Origin: Chitinophaga niabensis
GTDB taxonomy: Bacteria > Bacteroidota > Bacteroidia > Chitinophagales > Chitinophagaceae
NCBI GenBank assembly: GCA_017849435.1
Contig: JAFIGY010000012.1
Location: 372,001-436,000, forward strand
DNA: 64,000 bases
Direction of reading: 5' to 3'
Each line of letters begins with the position of its first letter. Position 1 is the stretch's first letter. The notes under the pieces are model-generated. The model saw nothing but the letters and a program-made list of their open reading frames with translations, had not been told where the DNA came from and searched no databases. Shown in pieces: positions 29,750-37,097 of the stretch. The position numbers and the translations under genes were made by a program.

Positions 29750-30889
29750 TCAACCGAGAATACTACGACTGATAACGATCCGCTGCACTTCTGAAGTGCC
29801 TTCATATATCTGCGTGATCTTGGCATCCCGCATAAGGCGCTCTACATGGTATTCCTTCACATATCCGTATCCTCCGTGCACCTGCACCGCTTCGGTGGTG
29901 ACCCACATGGCGGTTTCGGAGGAGAACACCTTGGCCATAGAGCTACTCAGCGTATAGTCAAGATGGTTATCCTTCTCCCATGCCGCGCGGAGACAAAGCA
30001 GCCTGGCGGCTTCAATGCGGGTGGCCATATCCGCCAGTTTGAACTGGATCGCCTGATGCTGGCAGATCTCCTTACCGAAGGCTTTCCGCTCTTTCGAATA
30101 TTTCAACGCCAGTTCGTAGGCGCCGCTTGCAATGCCGAGTGCCTGCGAAGCGATTCCGATGCGGCCGCCGGCAAGGGTTTTCATCGCAAATTTGAAACCG
30201 AAACCATCTTCGCCAATGCGGTTCTCTTTGGGCACTTTCACATCCTGGAACATGATGCTGTGTGTATCACTGCCGCGGATGCCGAGCTTGTTTTCCTTGG
30301 CGCCCACGGTTACACCCGGACTGTTCTTTTCGATGATAAGTGTGTTGATCCCTTTGCTGCCTTTTTCAGGATGGGTTTGCACCATCACAAGGTAAACGCT
30401 GGCGGAATTCCCGTTCGTGATCCAGTTCTTGGTGCCGTTCACGAGATAGTAATCGCCTTTGTCTTCCCCGGTAGTCCGCTGGGAAGTAGCGTCCGATCCC
30501 GCTTCCGGCTCGCTCAGCAGGAATGCGCCGATGATCTCGCCCTTGGCCAGCGGTACGAGGTATTTCTGTTTTTGTTCTTCTGTTCCAAAGGTTTCCAGTC
30601 CCCAGCACACGAGAGAATTGTTCACGCTCATCACCACGGATGCGGAAGCATCGATCTTGGAGATCTCTTCCATGGCCAGCACATAGGAGATCGTATCCAG
30701 TCCCGCGCCGCCGTACTTCGGATCTACCATCATACCCAGAAAGCCCAGTTCGCCCAGCTTCTTGACCTGTTCCGCGGGAAATTTCTGATGCTCATCCCTT
30801 TCTATCACCCCGGGCAACAGTTCGTTCACTGCAAAATCCCGGGCGGCCTTCCGGATCATCTCGTGTTCCTCTGTTAACTGAAAATGCAT
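29750..30889 (-). CDS. Acyl-CoA dehydrogenase
   Basis: A 379-residue FAD enzyme that introduces the alpha-beta double bond into acyl-CoAs. It shows 'AFLLSEPEAGSDATS' (FAD/substrate loop), 'WITNGNSA' and the C-terminal 'AVQVHGGYGYVKEYHVERLM' and 'IYEGTSEVQRIVI', the latter containing the catalytic Glu of the short-chain group. Length and motifs are closest to short-chain/butyryl-CoA dehydrogenases. The ATG at 30889 is preferred over a TTG two codons earlier. Confidence 0.95.
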   Translation of the reverse strand: MHFQLTEEHEMIRKAARDFAVNELLPGVIERDEHQKFPAEQVKKLGELGFLGMMVDPKYGGAGLDTISYVLAMEEISKIDASASVVMSVNNSLVCWGLETFGTEEQKQKYLVPLAKGEIIGAFLLSEPEAGSDATSQRTTGEDKGDYYLVNGTKNWITNGNSASVYLVMVQTHPEKGSKGINTLIIEKNSPGVTVGAKENKLGIRGSDTHSIMFQDVKVPKENRIGEDGFGFKFAMKTLAGGRIGIASQALGIASGAYELALKYSKERKAFGKEICQHQAIQFKLADMATRIEAARLLCLRAAWEKDNHLDYTLSSSMAKVFSSETAMWVTTEAVQVHGGYGYVKEYHVERLMRDAKITQIYEGTSEVQRIVISRSILG

Positions 30890-30913
30890 ATCCAAATATT
30901 GTTTAGGTGTTTA

Positions 30914-30921
30914 CAAACCTA
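30914..30921 (-). promoter_or_regulatory. -7 box of the acyl-CoA dehydrogenase gene
   Basis: Minus-strand TAGGTTTG, an exact TAnnTTTG match, 24 bases before the start codon. The -33 TTG is not clear. Confidence 0.5.
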
Positions 30922-31069
30922 TCTTAAAATGAGGATGTAAAAAAATCGACCCTGTAGAATTTAATGGTATCGAGCAATTCCGGGAAATTCTTGAAAAATT
31001 TGCAGGAATGTAGGGGGATCAATGCGGCAATTCGCAAACCCGGATAGCGTGTAAATGGCAAAAGTCTAT

Positions 31070-31077
31070 TACTTTTG
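31070..31077 (+). promoter_or_regulatory. -7 box of the yggS-like gene
   Basis: TACTTTTG matches TAnnTTTG. It ends only 6 bases before the ATG at 31084, so transcription would start at or next to the start codon. No TTG at -33. Confidence 0.45.
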
Positions 31078-31083
31078 TAGAAT

Positions 31084-31755
31084 ATGGCAGTGAATCTAAC
31101 CGCTTATCAGCAGGTATTACAGGAGCTCGCTCCTTATCATGCGCGGCTGGTAGCAGTATCAAAAACCAAACCCGTAGCGGATATTGAAGAGCTGTACGGG
31201 GCCGGACAAAGGATATTCGGCGAGAATTACGTACAGGAACTGGCAGAGAAAGCATCCCTTTTGCCGAAAGACATACAATGGCATTTCATCGGCCATCTGC
31301 AAAGTAATAAGGTAAAATACATCGCCCCGTTCGTGAGCATGATCCACGGAATTGACAGCTTTAAGCTGCTGCAGGAGATCAATAAGCAGGCCGGAAAGCA
31401 TAACCGGGTGATTGACTGTTTATTACAAATGCATATCGCCCGGGAGGAAACGAAGTTCGGCCTGGATGAAACGGAGTTGTTCGAGTTGCTGGAACGGCGA
31501 TCCGAACTACCGAATATACGGATCACCGGATTGATGGGGATGGCCAGTAATACGGATGATGAAACGCTGATCTGTAAGGAGTTTCAGGGGTTGAAAACCT
31601 TACATGATACGGTGAAAGCCAGATACTTTACAGACACCGGTACTTTCCGGGAGCTATCCACCGGAATGAGCGGAGATTACAAACTGGCCCTGGCAGAGGG
31701 CAGCACACTGGTGCGGATCGGAAGCCTGCTGTTTGGAGCGAGGAACTATGCTTGA
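31084..31755 (+). CDS. YggS-family pyridoxal phosphate homeostasis protein
   Basis: A 223-residue PLP-binding protein of alanine-racemase-like fold. The PLP lysine lies in 'LVAVSKTKP', and 'IFGENYVQEL', 'WHFIGHLQSNKVKYI', 'GLMGMAS' and 'ELSTGMSGDYKLAL' are the family's landmark segments. It controls free PLP levels and has no catalytic activity of its own in characterised homologues. Followed after 18 bases by the thioredoxin-like lipoprotein, likely cotranscribed. Confidence 0.95.
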   Translation: MAVNLTAYQQVLQELAPYHARLVAVSKTKPVADIEELYGAGQRIFGENYVQELAEKASLLPKDIQWHFIGHLQSNKVKYIAPFVSMIHGIDSFKLLQEINKQAGKHNRVIDCLLQMHIAREETKFGLDETELFELLERRSELPNIRITGLMGMASNTDDETLICKEFQGLKTLHDTVKARYFTDTGTFRELSTGMSGDYKLALAEGSTLVRIGSLLFGARNYA

Positions 31756-31773
31756 AAAAAAATATCAGATCAT

Positions 31774-33000
31774 ATGATGAGGAAATTGTTATTCGCGTCT
31801 CTGCTGGGACTTGCCGCCTGTGGCAGACCACATCCACAATTGGCAACCGGCCCATGGCAGGCGCATTTGTTGCGTGAAGACGGAGGCGACATCGTTTTTA
31901 ATTTTGAATTACTGGACAGCGCCGGAAAAAAATCGATCCATATGCTGAACGCCGGAGAACGGATGCTGGTGGATGAAGTACGGCAGGAAGGGGACTCCGT
32001 TTTTATCCGCATGCCTTTCTTTGATTCCGAATTCAAAGCTGTATTGACGGGAGACGGGAGCCTGCAAGGGCGCTGGATCCGGCATCTGGCCGATAAAGAT
32101 GCGAGCATCGGTTTCAAAGCGCTGCCCGGCATCCGTGAAAGGTTCAAAACCACTACCCCTCCGAAGTTCAACATCAGCGGACGCTGGCCCGCATGGTTCA
32201 CCAACGCGGAAGGGAAGGACAGCAGTTTTGCGATCGGCGAATTCACACAACAGGGAAGTGAGGTGAGGGGAACTTTTCTCACTACCACCGGTGACTATCG
32301 CTATCTGCAAGGTGTAGTGGACGGGGATTCTCTCAAAATATCCACCTTCGACGGTTCACATGCTTATCTCTTCACCGCCCTGATCACCAGCGACAGCTCA
32401 TTGAGTCACGGTACTTTCTACCAGGGAATCACGAATAAGGAAATATTTACTGCCCGGAAGGATAGCAGCGCAAAACTGCAGGATGCCACCACACTCGCTA
32501 CCGTAAAGGAGAACGGCGCTTTGCTCGATTTTACTTTTCCTGATCTCAATGGCCGGAAGGTATCTGTCAGGGATGAACGTTTCCGTAATAAAGCAGTGAT
32601 CGTACAGTTGTCCGGATCCTGGTGCCCTAACTGCATGGATGAAACCGCTTACCTGAGTGACTGGTACAAAAAGAATAAAAACCGCGGGGTGGAGATCATC
32701 ATGCTCTGCTACGAACGCACACCTGATTTTGAAAAATCAAAGAAAGCGGTGAACAACTTCATCAAACGGTTTGATGTTACTTATCCGGTATTGATCACCG
32801 GTATTACACCTTCCGATCCACAGAAAGCCGAGAAAACACTGCCGCAGCTCACCGGTATCAAAGGCTTCCCGACTACGATCTATGTGGACAAGAGCGGGAA
32901 GGTGAAAGAAGTGCATACCGGGTTTAATGGACCAGGTACGGGAGAACATTATGAAGAATATAAACGCGCGTTCAATGCGTTGATGGATAAGTTGCTGTAG
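31774..33000 (+). CDS. TlpA-like thiol-disulfide lipoprotein
   Basis: A 408-residue lipoprotein (signal MMRKLLFASLLGLAAC, C16) with an N-terminal domain of about 230 residues seen in Bacteroidota TlpA-type proteins and a C-terminal thioredoxin domain with active site 'SWCPNCMDE' (C284 and C287) and cis-proline region 'KGFPTTIYVD'. It probably reduces or oxidises protein thiols in the periplasm. Ends just before a strong terminator. Confidence 0.9.
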   Translation: MMRKLLFASLLGLAACGRPHPQLATGPWQAHLLREDGGDIVFNFELLDSAGKKSIHMLNAGERMLVDEVRQEGDSVFIRMPFFDSEFKAVLTGDGSLQGRWIRHLADKDASIGFKALPGIRERFKTTTPPKFNISGRWPAWFTNAEGKDSSFAIGEFTQQGSEVRGTFLTTTGDYRYLQGVVDGDSLKISTFDGSHAYLFTALITSDSSLSHGTFYQGITNKEIFTARKDSSAKLQDATTLATVKENGALLDFTFPDLNGRKVSVRDERFRNKAVIVQLSGSWCPNCMDETAYLSDWYKKNKNRGVEIIMLCYERTPDFEKSKKAVNNFIKRFDVTYPVLITGITPSDPQKAEKTLPQLTGIKGFPTTIYVDKSGKVKEVHTGFNGPGTGEHYEEYKRAFNALMDKLL

Positions 33001-33020
33001 GGAGAATTTTTTTGCAGGAG

Positions 33021-33056
33021 AAGAGAGATGCGCGAGGTTGCATCTCTCTTTTTTAT
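33021..33056 (+). terminator. Terminator after the TlpA-like gene
   Basis: 11-bp perfect stem 33021-33031 with 33040-33050, loop GCGAGGTT, followed by a T run to 33054. Confidence 0.9.
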
Positions 33057-33231
33057 TTGTTCTGAAACCCTTTTCTGTAAAGAGTTTTGTGGAGTTCTTT
33101 CAAAAGTGTTATTATCAATTTGATTGAATTGTTTTTAATAACAACGCTCGCGAATGTTTGTGTTCTCTTTTGATTTATATTTGAAAAAGTGAAGGCTAGT
33201 TCACACAAGGTCTCACTAACCTGATCGTATT

Positions 33232-33280
33232 TAACATTGCTTTACTATGCATCGCATTAGACGTGAAAGGAGCAATGTTA
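33232..33280. repeat. 10-bp inverted repeat in the gene-poor region
   Basis: TAACATTGCT at 33232-33241 is the exact reverse complement of AGCAATGTTA at 33271-33280, with a 29-base loop. No T run follows on either strand, so it is not a simple terminator. It may be part of a regulatory RNA or an operator. Confidence 0.55.
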
Positions 33281-33325
33281 TTGGGTTGACAAAACAATCC
33301 AGTTTTATTCGATGGAGAATGAAAC

Positions 33326-33362
33326 AAAAAAAACATCCAGGTTTAAAGTTACCCTGGATGTT
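33326..33362 (-). terminator. Minus-strand terminator of the candidate small RNA
   Basis: 10-bp perfect stem (33362-33353 with 33341-33332), 11-base loop, then eight T on the minus strand. No minus-strand protein gene lies upstream for over 1.4 kb, so it needs a non-coding transcript to terminate. Confidence 0.75.
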
Positions 33363-33458
33363 CTTACAAGAGTTGTAAGTTTGATCACAAAACTTAAGAA
33401 TCTTTTTGATTTATTTCACTGAGATTCTCGGGCCTGGGGTCTAGCCACCCTGGGCCTC
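33326..33458 (-). ncRNA. Candidate structured small RNA
   Basis: Read on the minus strand, five hairpins follow one another: 33453-33456/33431-33434 plus 33447-33450/33437-33440 (two 4-bp helices around a 2x2 internal loop, hexaloop), 33428-33422/33403-33397 (7 bp), 33395-33390/33382-33377 (6 bp), 33379-33374/33368-33363 (6 bp, partly overlapping the previous one) and a terminator, 33362-33353/33341-33332 (10 bp) followed by T8. A -7-like TATTTTTA at 33470-33463 would start transcription near 33457. There is no reading frame. I do not match it to a known family; plus-strand transcription cannot be excluded, since the first hairpin is even better paired there through G-U pairs. Confidence 0.45.
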
Positions 33459-33582
33459 TTTGTAAAAATACTTATTTTTTTAAAAATACTCCTGCCTAAT
33501 TGAAACATTTGCCATCAATTTGATTCTGCATCTTCCTTTTCTCCGCTTAACTCCTTATTTTTCGCTATCAATCACCACGTTC

Positions 33583-34848
33583 ATGAGAAAGATATTGTTA
33601 TTCATCGCTTCAATCATCATCATTCTCCCGGCATATGCGCAGCAACAGTTTAAACCTGCCCTGAATGCTGCATCGGCAGGCTTTTCAGCAGAACGGCTGG
33701 CGCGGATCGACAGTTTTTTTAATGCTGCCGTGAAGAATGGTTATGCACCCAATGCGGTGACTTTCATTGCACGGAACGGACAGATCGTACATTACAAAGC
33801 CTTCGGTTATAGTAATCTTGAAAAGCATACACCGGCCCGAACAGACAATATCTTTCGCATCGCTTCGCAAACCAAACTGGTGACCACTATTGCATTGCTG
33901 ATGTTGTATGAAGAAGGACGGCTGTTCCTGGAAGACCCTGTGGCAAAGTACCTTCCTGAATTCCGGAATGTACAGGTCCTGGTGAATTATGATAAAGCTA
34001 CCGGGAGGATCGATACCCGGCCGCCTAAAACCCCCTTGACCATCCGCCACCTGCTATCCCATACGTCCGGCATTCCTTACTTCCATCCCTGCGACAGCCA
34101 GCTGGTAGGCAAGTCCCTGGTGTATCTCAGCGACCTGGAGGGGCTGACAACGGAGGAGCTGATAAAAAAAGTGGCCCTTCGCCCCCTGCTCCACGACCCG
34201 GGAGAGCAGTTCACCTATGGCTTCAATACAGACGTGGCCGGCCGGATCGTGGAAGTGATCTCCGGTAAAAGCCTGAAGGATTTCTTCGCGGAGCGGATAT
34301 TTAAGCCGCTTGGCATGCAGGACACCTATTTCTATCTCCCGCGCGATAAAGCGTCCCGGCTGGTAGAACTTTACGCTAAACAAACGATGGAAAGCCCTAT
34401 CACGCTCCATTCCAGCGAGTCCAACCGTAACTTCCCCGTTTCCGGGAAACAAACCTTGTTCCTCGGAGGAGCAGGGCTGGTCAGCACGGCGATAGATTAC
34501 GCGAAGCTCTGTCAGCTCATCCTGAACGGCGGCGAGTTCAATCATGTGCGGCTGTTATCCCGGAAAACAGTGGATATGATGCGGAAGAACCAGATCGGTA
34601 CGAACGAGGTATGGGACAGGAAAGACAAGTTCGGGTTGGGGTTGGAGATCATTACGGAAGACAGCCGGTATGGCGACCAGGCCACCCCCGGATCCCTCAC
34701 CTGGGGCGGCGCTTATTGCTCCGAGTATACCATAGACCCTGCGGAAAAGCTGATCCTGCTGGTGTTCACGAACGTGTCACCTTATGCGTATTATGGAGAG
34801 TTTGTAAGGAAATTCAGGATACTGACATACCAGGCAATTACGAATTGA
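33583..34848 (+). CDS. Serine hydrolase, beta-lactamase family (class C-like)
   Basis: A 421-residue exported enzyme. The start at 33583 gives a clean signal peptide (MRKILLFIASIIIILPAYA). The active-site SxxK is S95-QTK98 in 'RIASQTKL'; 'YGFNTDV' supplies the second-motif Tyr-x-Asn, and 'TWGGAYCSEY' lies where the third motif sits. These fit the penicillin-binding-protein/class C fold acting as esterase, peptidase or amidase. Nothing shows antibiotic hydrolysis. It converges with dcd over a long inverted repeat. Confidence 0.9.
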   Translation: MRKILLFIASIIIILPAYAQQQFKPALNAASAGFSAERLARIDSFFNAAVKNGYAPNAVTFIARNGQIVHYKAFGYSNLEKHTPARTDNIFRIASQTKLVTTIALLMLYEEGRLFLEDPVAKYLPEFRNVQVLVNYDKATGRIDTRPPKTPLTIRHLLSHTSGIPYFHPCDSQLVGKSLVYLSDLEGLTTEELIKKVALRPLLHDPGEQFTYGFNTDVAGRIVEVISGKSLKDFFAERIFKPLGMQDTYFYLPRDKASRLVELYAKQTMESPITLHSSESNRNFPVSGKQTLFLGGAGLVSTAIDYAKLCQLILNGGEFNHVRLLSRKTVDMMRKNQIGTNEVWDRKDKFGLGLEIITEDSRYGDQATPGSLTWGGAYCSEYTIDPAEKLILLVFTNVSPYAYYGEFVRKFRILTYQAITN

Positions 34849-34889
34849 TAATTATCACATCACCAGCCGCATTACACAATTCGTAATTG
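34835..34889. repeat. 13-bp inverted repeat at a convergent gene junction
   Basis: CAATTACGAATTG (34835-34847) is the exact reverse complement of CAATTCGTAATTG (34877-34889), loop 29 bases. It spans the last codons of the serine hydrolase gene and the gap before dcd. AT-rich, without T runs on either side. Confidence 0.7.
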
Positions 34890-34891
34890 AA

Positions 34892-35428
34892 TTAAAACTC
34901 ATTCTTCCACATCATACTTTCTACCGGGCGGATGGTGCGGCCATTGTATTTGGCGTTGCCTTTCCGGTTGTAGAGCGTTTCGATCTCACCTTCCACTACA
35001 AAATAGATCAGTTGCCCGATAGGCATGCCTGCGTATATGCGTACGGGTTGTGCGCAGGAGATCTCGAGCGTCCAGGTATTACAGAAGCCTACATCCCCTT
35101 TGCCGGCGGTGGCGTGAATGTCTATACCGAGGCGGCCGGTGCTGGATTTGCCTTCCAAAAAAGGCACGTGGGCGTGGGTTTCCGTGTATTCATGTGTGAC
35201 CCCGAGGTAGAGGGTGTTAGGCTGCAGCACAAAACCTTCTTCAGGTATCTCGAAATGTATGATCTCGTTATGTTTACGCGCGTCCAGAACCCTGTCGCGG
35301 TACGTGGCCAGGTATTTCCCCAGGTGTACGTCATAGGAATTGGTCCCCAGGTATTTGCGGTCATAAGGGCTGATCACGATAGTGCCCTTTTCAATTTCCT
35401 CCAATATCCTTTTATCAGACAAGATCAT
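34892..35428 (-). CDS. dcd: dCTP deaminase
   Basis: A 178-residue enzyme deaminating dCTP to dUTP for thymidylate synthesis. It has 'GTNSYDVHLG' near the N-terminus and the family core 'EGKSSTGRLGIDIHATAGKGD' region followed by 'CNTWTLEIS'. The Ser-Arg pair and catalytic Glu are present. Whether it also hydrolyses dUTP cannot be told. Divergent from the phosphopantetheinyl transferase gene. Confidence 0.95.
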   Translation of the reverse strand: MILSDKRILEEIEKGTIVISPYDRKYLGTNSYDVHLGKYLATYRDRVLDARKHNEIIHFEIPEEGFVLQPNTLYLGVTHEYTETHAHVPFLEGKSSTGRLGIDIHATAGKGDVGFCNTWTLEISCAQPVRIYAGMPIGQLIYFVVEGEIETLYNRKGNAKYNGRTIRPVESMMWKNEF

Positions 35429-35472
35429 GATGTGGTTCGTTGTTTAGGTTAGGCCAGTTGGGTATTTCCCGT

Positions 35473-35500
35473 TAAATTCGCGTTTAATGCGGCGAATTTA
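35473..35500. repeat. 9-bp inverted repeat ending at a start codon
   Basis: TAAATTCGC (35473-35481) pairs with GCGAATTTA (35492-35500), loop 10 bases; the last A is the first base of the ATG of the phosphopantetheinyl transferase gene. It may be a hairpin hiding the start, or an operator in the divergent gap. Confidence 0.55.
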
Positions 35501-36126
35501 TGCCTTTAATACGTACGATACAAATAGATCAGGATACGAAGCTCGGAGTGTGGAAAATTGGTGAAGAAGAAACTTTTTTCAGGGCTGCGGTCTCCATTGA
35601 ACCGGAAGTACACCACCCCCACAAGCGGCTCCAGCATTTTGCGGGACGTTTTCTGCTGGTGGAACTTTTCCCGGAACTGCCGGTGAACGAGATACGGATC
35701 ATGAACAGCCGGAAACCCTATATTCCCGGAAATCCGTATTATTTTTCCATCTCGCATTGCGGGGATCACGCCGCCGCTATTGTCAGCAAAAGGGAACATG
35801 TGGGGATCGATATTGAGCAGATACAGCCCAAAGTGGGGAAGATTGCGCATAAGTTCCTGGCGTCGAGGGAAGCAGCGTTTATGTCGCCGCAACAAAAGCT
35901 GTCGCATCAAACGGTCTGCTGGTCGGCCAAGGAAGCAGTGTATAAGTGGTATGGACTGGGGGGGCTGGATTTCAGGGCCAATATGCAATTGCAGGCTTTT
36001 CCGTTTCAGACAACGGGAATGATCGTTTGTGACTTCCTGAAGGAGGATCGCATCGCCTGTCTCGATCTTCAATACCGGATTGACGACAGCCTGTGCCTGG
36101 TGTGGGTATCGGGAGAGAAAAAATAA
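35500..36126 (+). CDS. 4'-phosphopantetheinyl transferase superfamily protein
   Basis: A 208-residue Sfp-type enzyme that moves phosphopantetheine from CoA onto carrier proteins. The signature 'VGIDIEQIQPKVGKIAHKFL' and 'CWSAKEAVYKWYG' with the magnesium-binding D/E residues is intact, and 'FSISHCGDHAAA' precedes it. It may serve fatty acid ACP or secondary metabolite carriers; no synthase genes lie nearby. Followed after 18 bases by aroK. Confidence 0.93.
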   Translation: MPLIRTIQIDQDTKLGVWKIGEEETFFRAAVSIEPEVHHPHKRLQHFAGRFLLVELFPELPVNEIRIMNSRKPYIPGNPYYFSISHCGDHAAAIVSKREHVGIDIEQIQPKVGKIAHKFLASREAAFMSPQQKLSHQTVCWSAKEAVYKWYGLGGLDFRANMQLQAFPFQTTGMIVCDFLKEDRIACLDLQYRIDDSLCLVWVSGEKK

Positions 36127-36144
36127 AAGATAAAAGCAATCAAG

Positions 36145-36651
36145 ATGAAATTATTCCTGTTGGGTTTTATGGGAGCCGGAAAATCTTATTGGGGCAGGCA
36201 GTTGGCAGCGCACTGGAATTTACCGTATTACGATCTGGACGATGTGATCACCGAACGGGAAGGCATGTCCGTAGCGGATATCTTTGCCAGTAAGGGGGAA
36301 GATCATTTCCGCAGGCGGGAAAGTGAGATCCTGCGCGAACTGGCATTGTCTAACAACGCATTCCTGATCTCCTGTGGTGGCGGAACGCCCTGTTTTTCCG
36401 ATACCATGGATTTTATGAACAGTCATGGTATCACCATCTGGTTGAACCCCTCTATTCCCGTGATGGTGGAGCGTTTGCAGCGGAAGCAATCCAAACGCCC
36501 CCTGATCCAGGACCTCGCTACGGAAGATCTGGTGGCATTCACCGAGAAGAAATTAACGGAAAGACTGCCCTTTTATGAGCAAAGTCAGGTGATCATCAGT
36601 GACGATGAGATATCTTTGGAGACTTTTGAAAAAATGATCCGTCATGCATAA
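36145..36651 (+). CDS. aroK: Shikimate kinase
   Basis: A 168-residue kinase phosphorylating shikimate in aromatic amino acid synthesis. Walker A 'GFMGAGKSYWGRQLA', shikimate-binding 'DLDDVITEREGMSV' and 'FRRRESEIL', the 'SCGGGTPCF' loop and 'RPLIQD' lid are all present. Length typical. It overlaps the next gene by 8 bases. Confidence 0.95.
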   Translation: MKLFLLGFMGAGKSYWGRQLAAHWNLPYYDLDDVITEREGMSVADIFASKGEDHFRRRESEILRELALSNNAFLISCGGGTPCFSDTMDFMNSHGITIWLNPSIPVMVERLQRKQSKRPLIQDLATEDLVAFTEKKLTERLPFYEQSQVIISDDEISLETFEKMIRHA

Positions 36652-37030
36652 AACTTTTCTCGTATGGGCGGCGCTGTTAGGCGCTCTCGCCGTGGCGCTG
36701 GGCGCTTTTGGAGCGCATAAACTGAAGGAGCTCGTTCCGCCGGAATCCGTAAGTACGTTCCAGACCGGGGTTACCTATCATTTCTACCATGTATTTGCCC
36801 TGCTGGCTGTAGGGATTCTGTACGCACATATGCCTTCCTCTCAACTGGTATGGGCCGGTCGTTTCTTTCTGATCGGCATCCTGCTCTTCTCCGGATCCCT
36901 CTACATCATGGGCAGCCTGAATATGAGCGAGCATGTGGGATTACGCAAGCTCGGCATCGTTACACCCTTTGGCGGACTGGCCTTTATTGCCGGATGGGTG
37001 ATGCTCCTGCTGGGGATACTCAAAAAATAA
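36644..37030 (+). CDS. DUF423 membrane protein
   Basis: A 128-residue protein with four predicted membrane helices and the family pattern 'GALAVALGAFGAHKL' near the N-terminus and 'TGVTYHFYHVFALL'. Function is unknown. Its start overlaps aroK by 8 bases, suggesting coupled translation. Confidence 0.9.
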   Translation: MHKTFLVWAALLGALAVALGAFGAHKLKELVPPESVSTFQTGVTYHFYHVFALLAVGILYAHMPSSQLVWAGRFFLIGILLFSGSLYIMGSLNMSEHVGLRKLGIVTPFGGLAFIAGWVMLLLGILKK

Positions 37031-37033
37031 CGG

Positions 37034-37067
37034 TTGCTTTGCGGCACGGGAGAAATGATTACATTTG
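37034..37067 (+). promoter_or_regulatory. Promoter of the alpha/beta hydrolase gene
   Basis: TACATTTG at 37060-37067 matches the -7 consensus; TTG at 37039-37041 lies 18 bases upstream (another TTG at 37034). The start codon at 37098 follows 30 bases later. Confidence 0.7.
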
Positions 37068-37097
37068 AGCGCAGTACGCCGTTTTAAAAGGAATTAC

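Larger units (their letters stand above)
33001..33582. other. Gene-poor region dense in inverted repeats
   Basis: 582 bases between two plus-strand genes without a credible reading frame. Besides the terminator at 33021 it holds an imperfect hairpin (33108-33114 with 33136-33142, inner 33116-33120 with 33127-33131), a 10-bp inverted repeat (33232-33241 with 33271-33280) and, from 33326 to about 33458, five successive hairpins described as a candidate small RNA. Confidence 0.75.

Noticed and set aside
29846-30877. 343-codon open frame antisense to the acyl-CoA dehydrogenase gene
   Set aside because: Same reasoning; composition is that of a reversed coding strand.
33326-33458. tmRNA or 6S RNA identity for the small RNA candidate
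   Set aside because: No tRNA-like ends or tag frame, and no single long helix with a central bubble could be drawn, so no known family is claimed.
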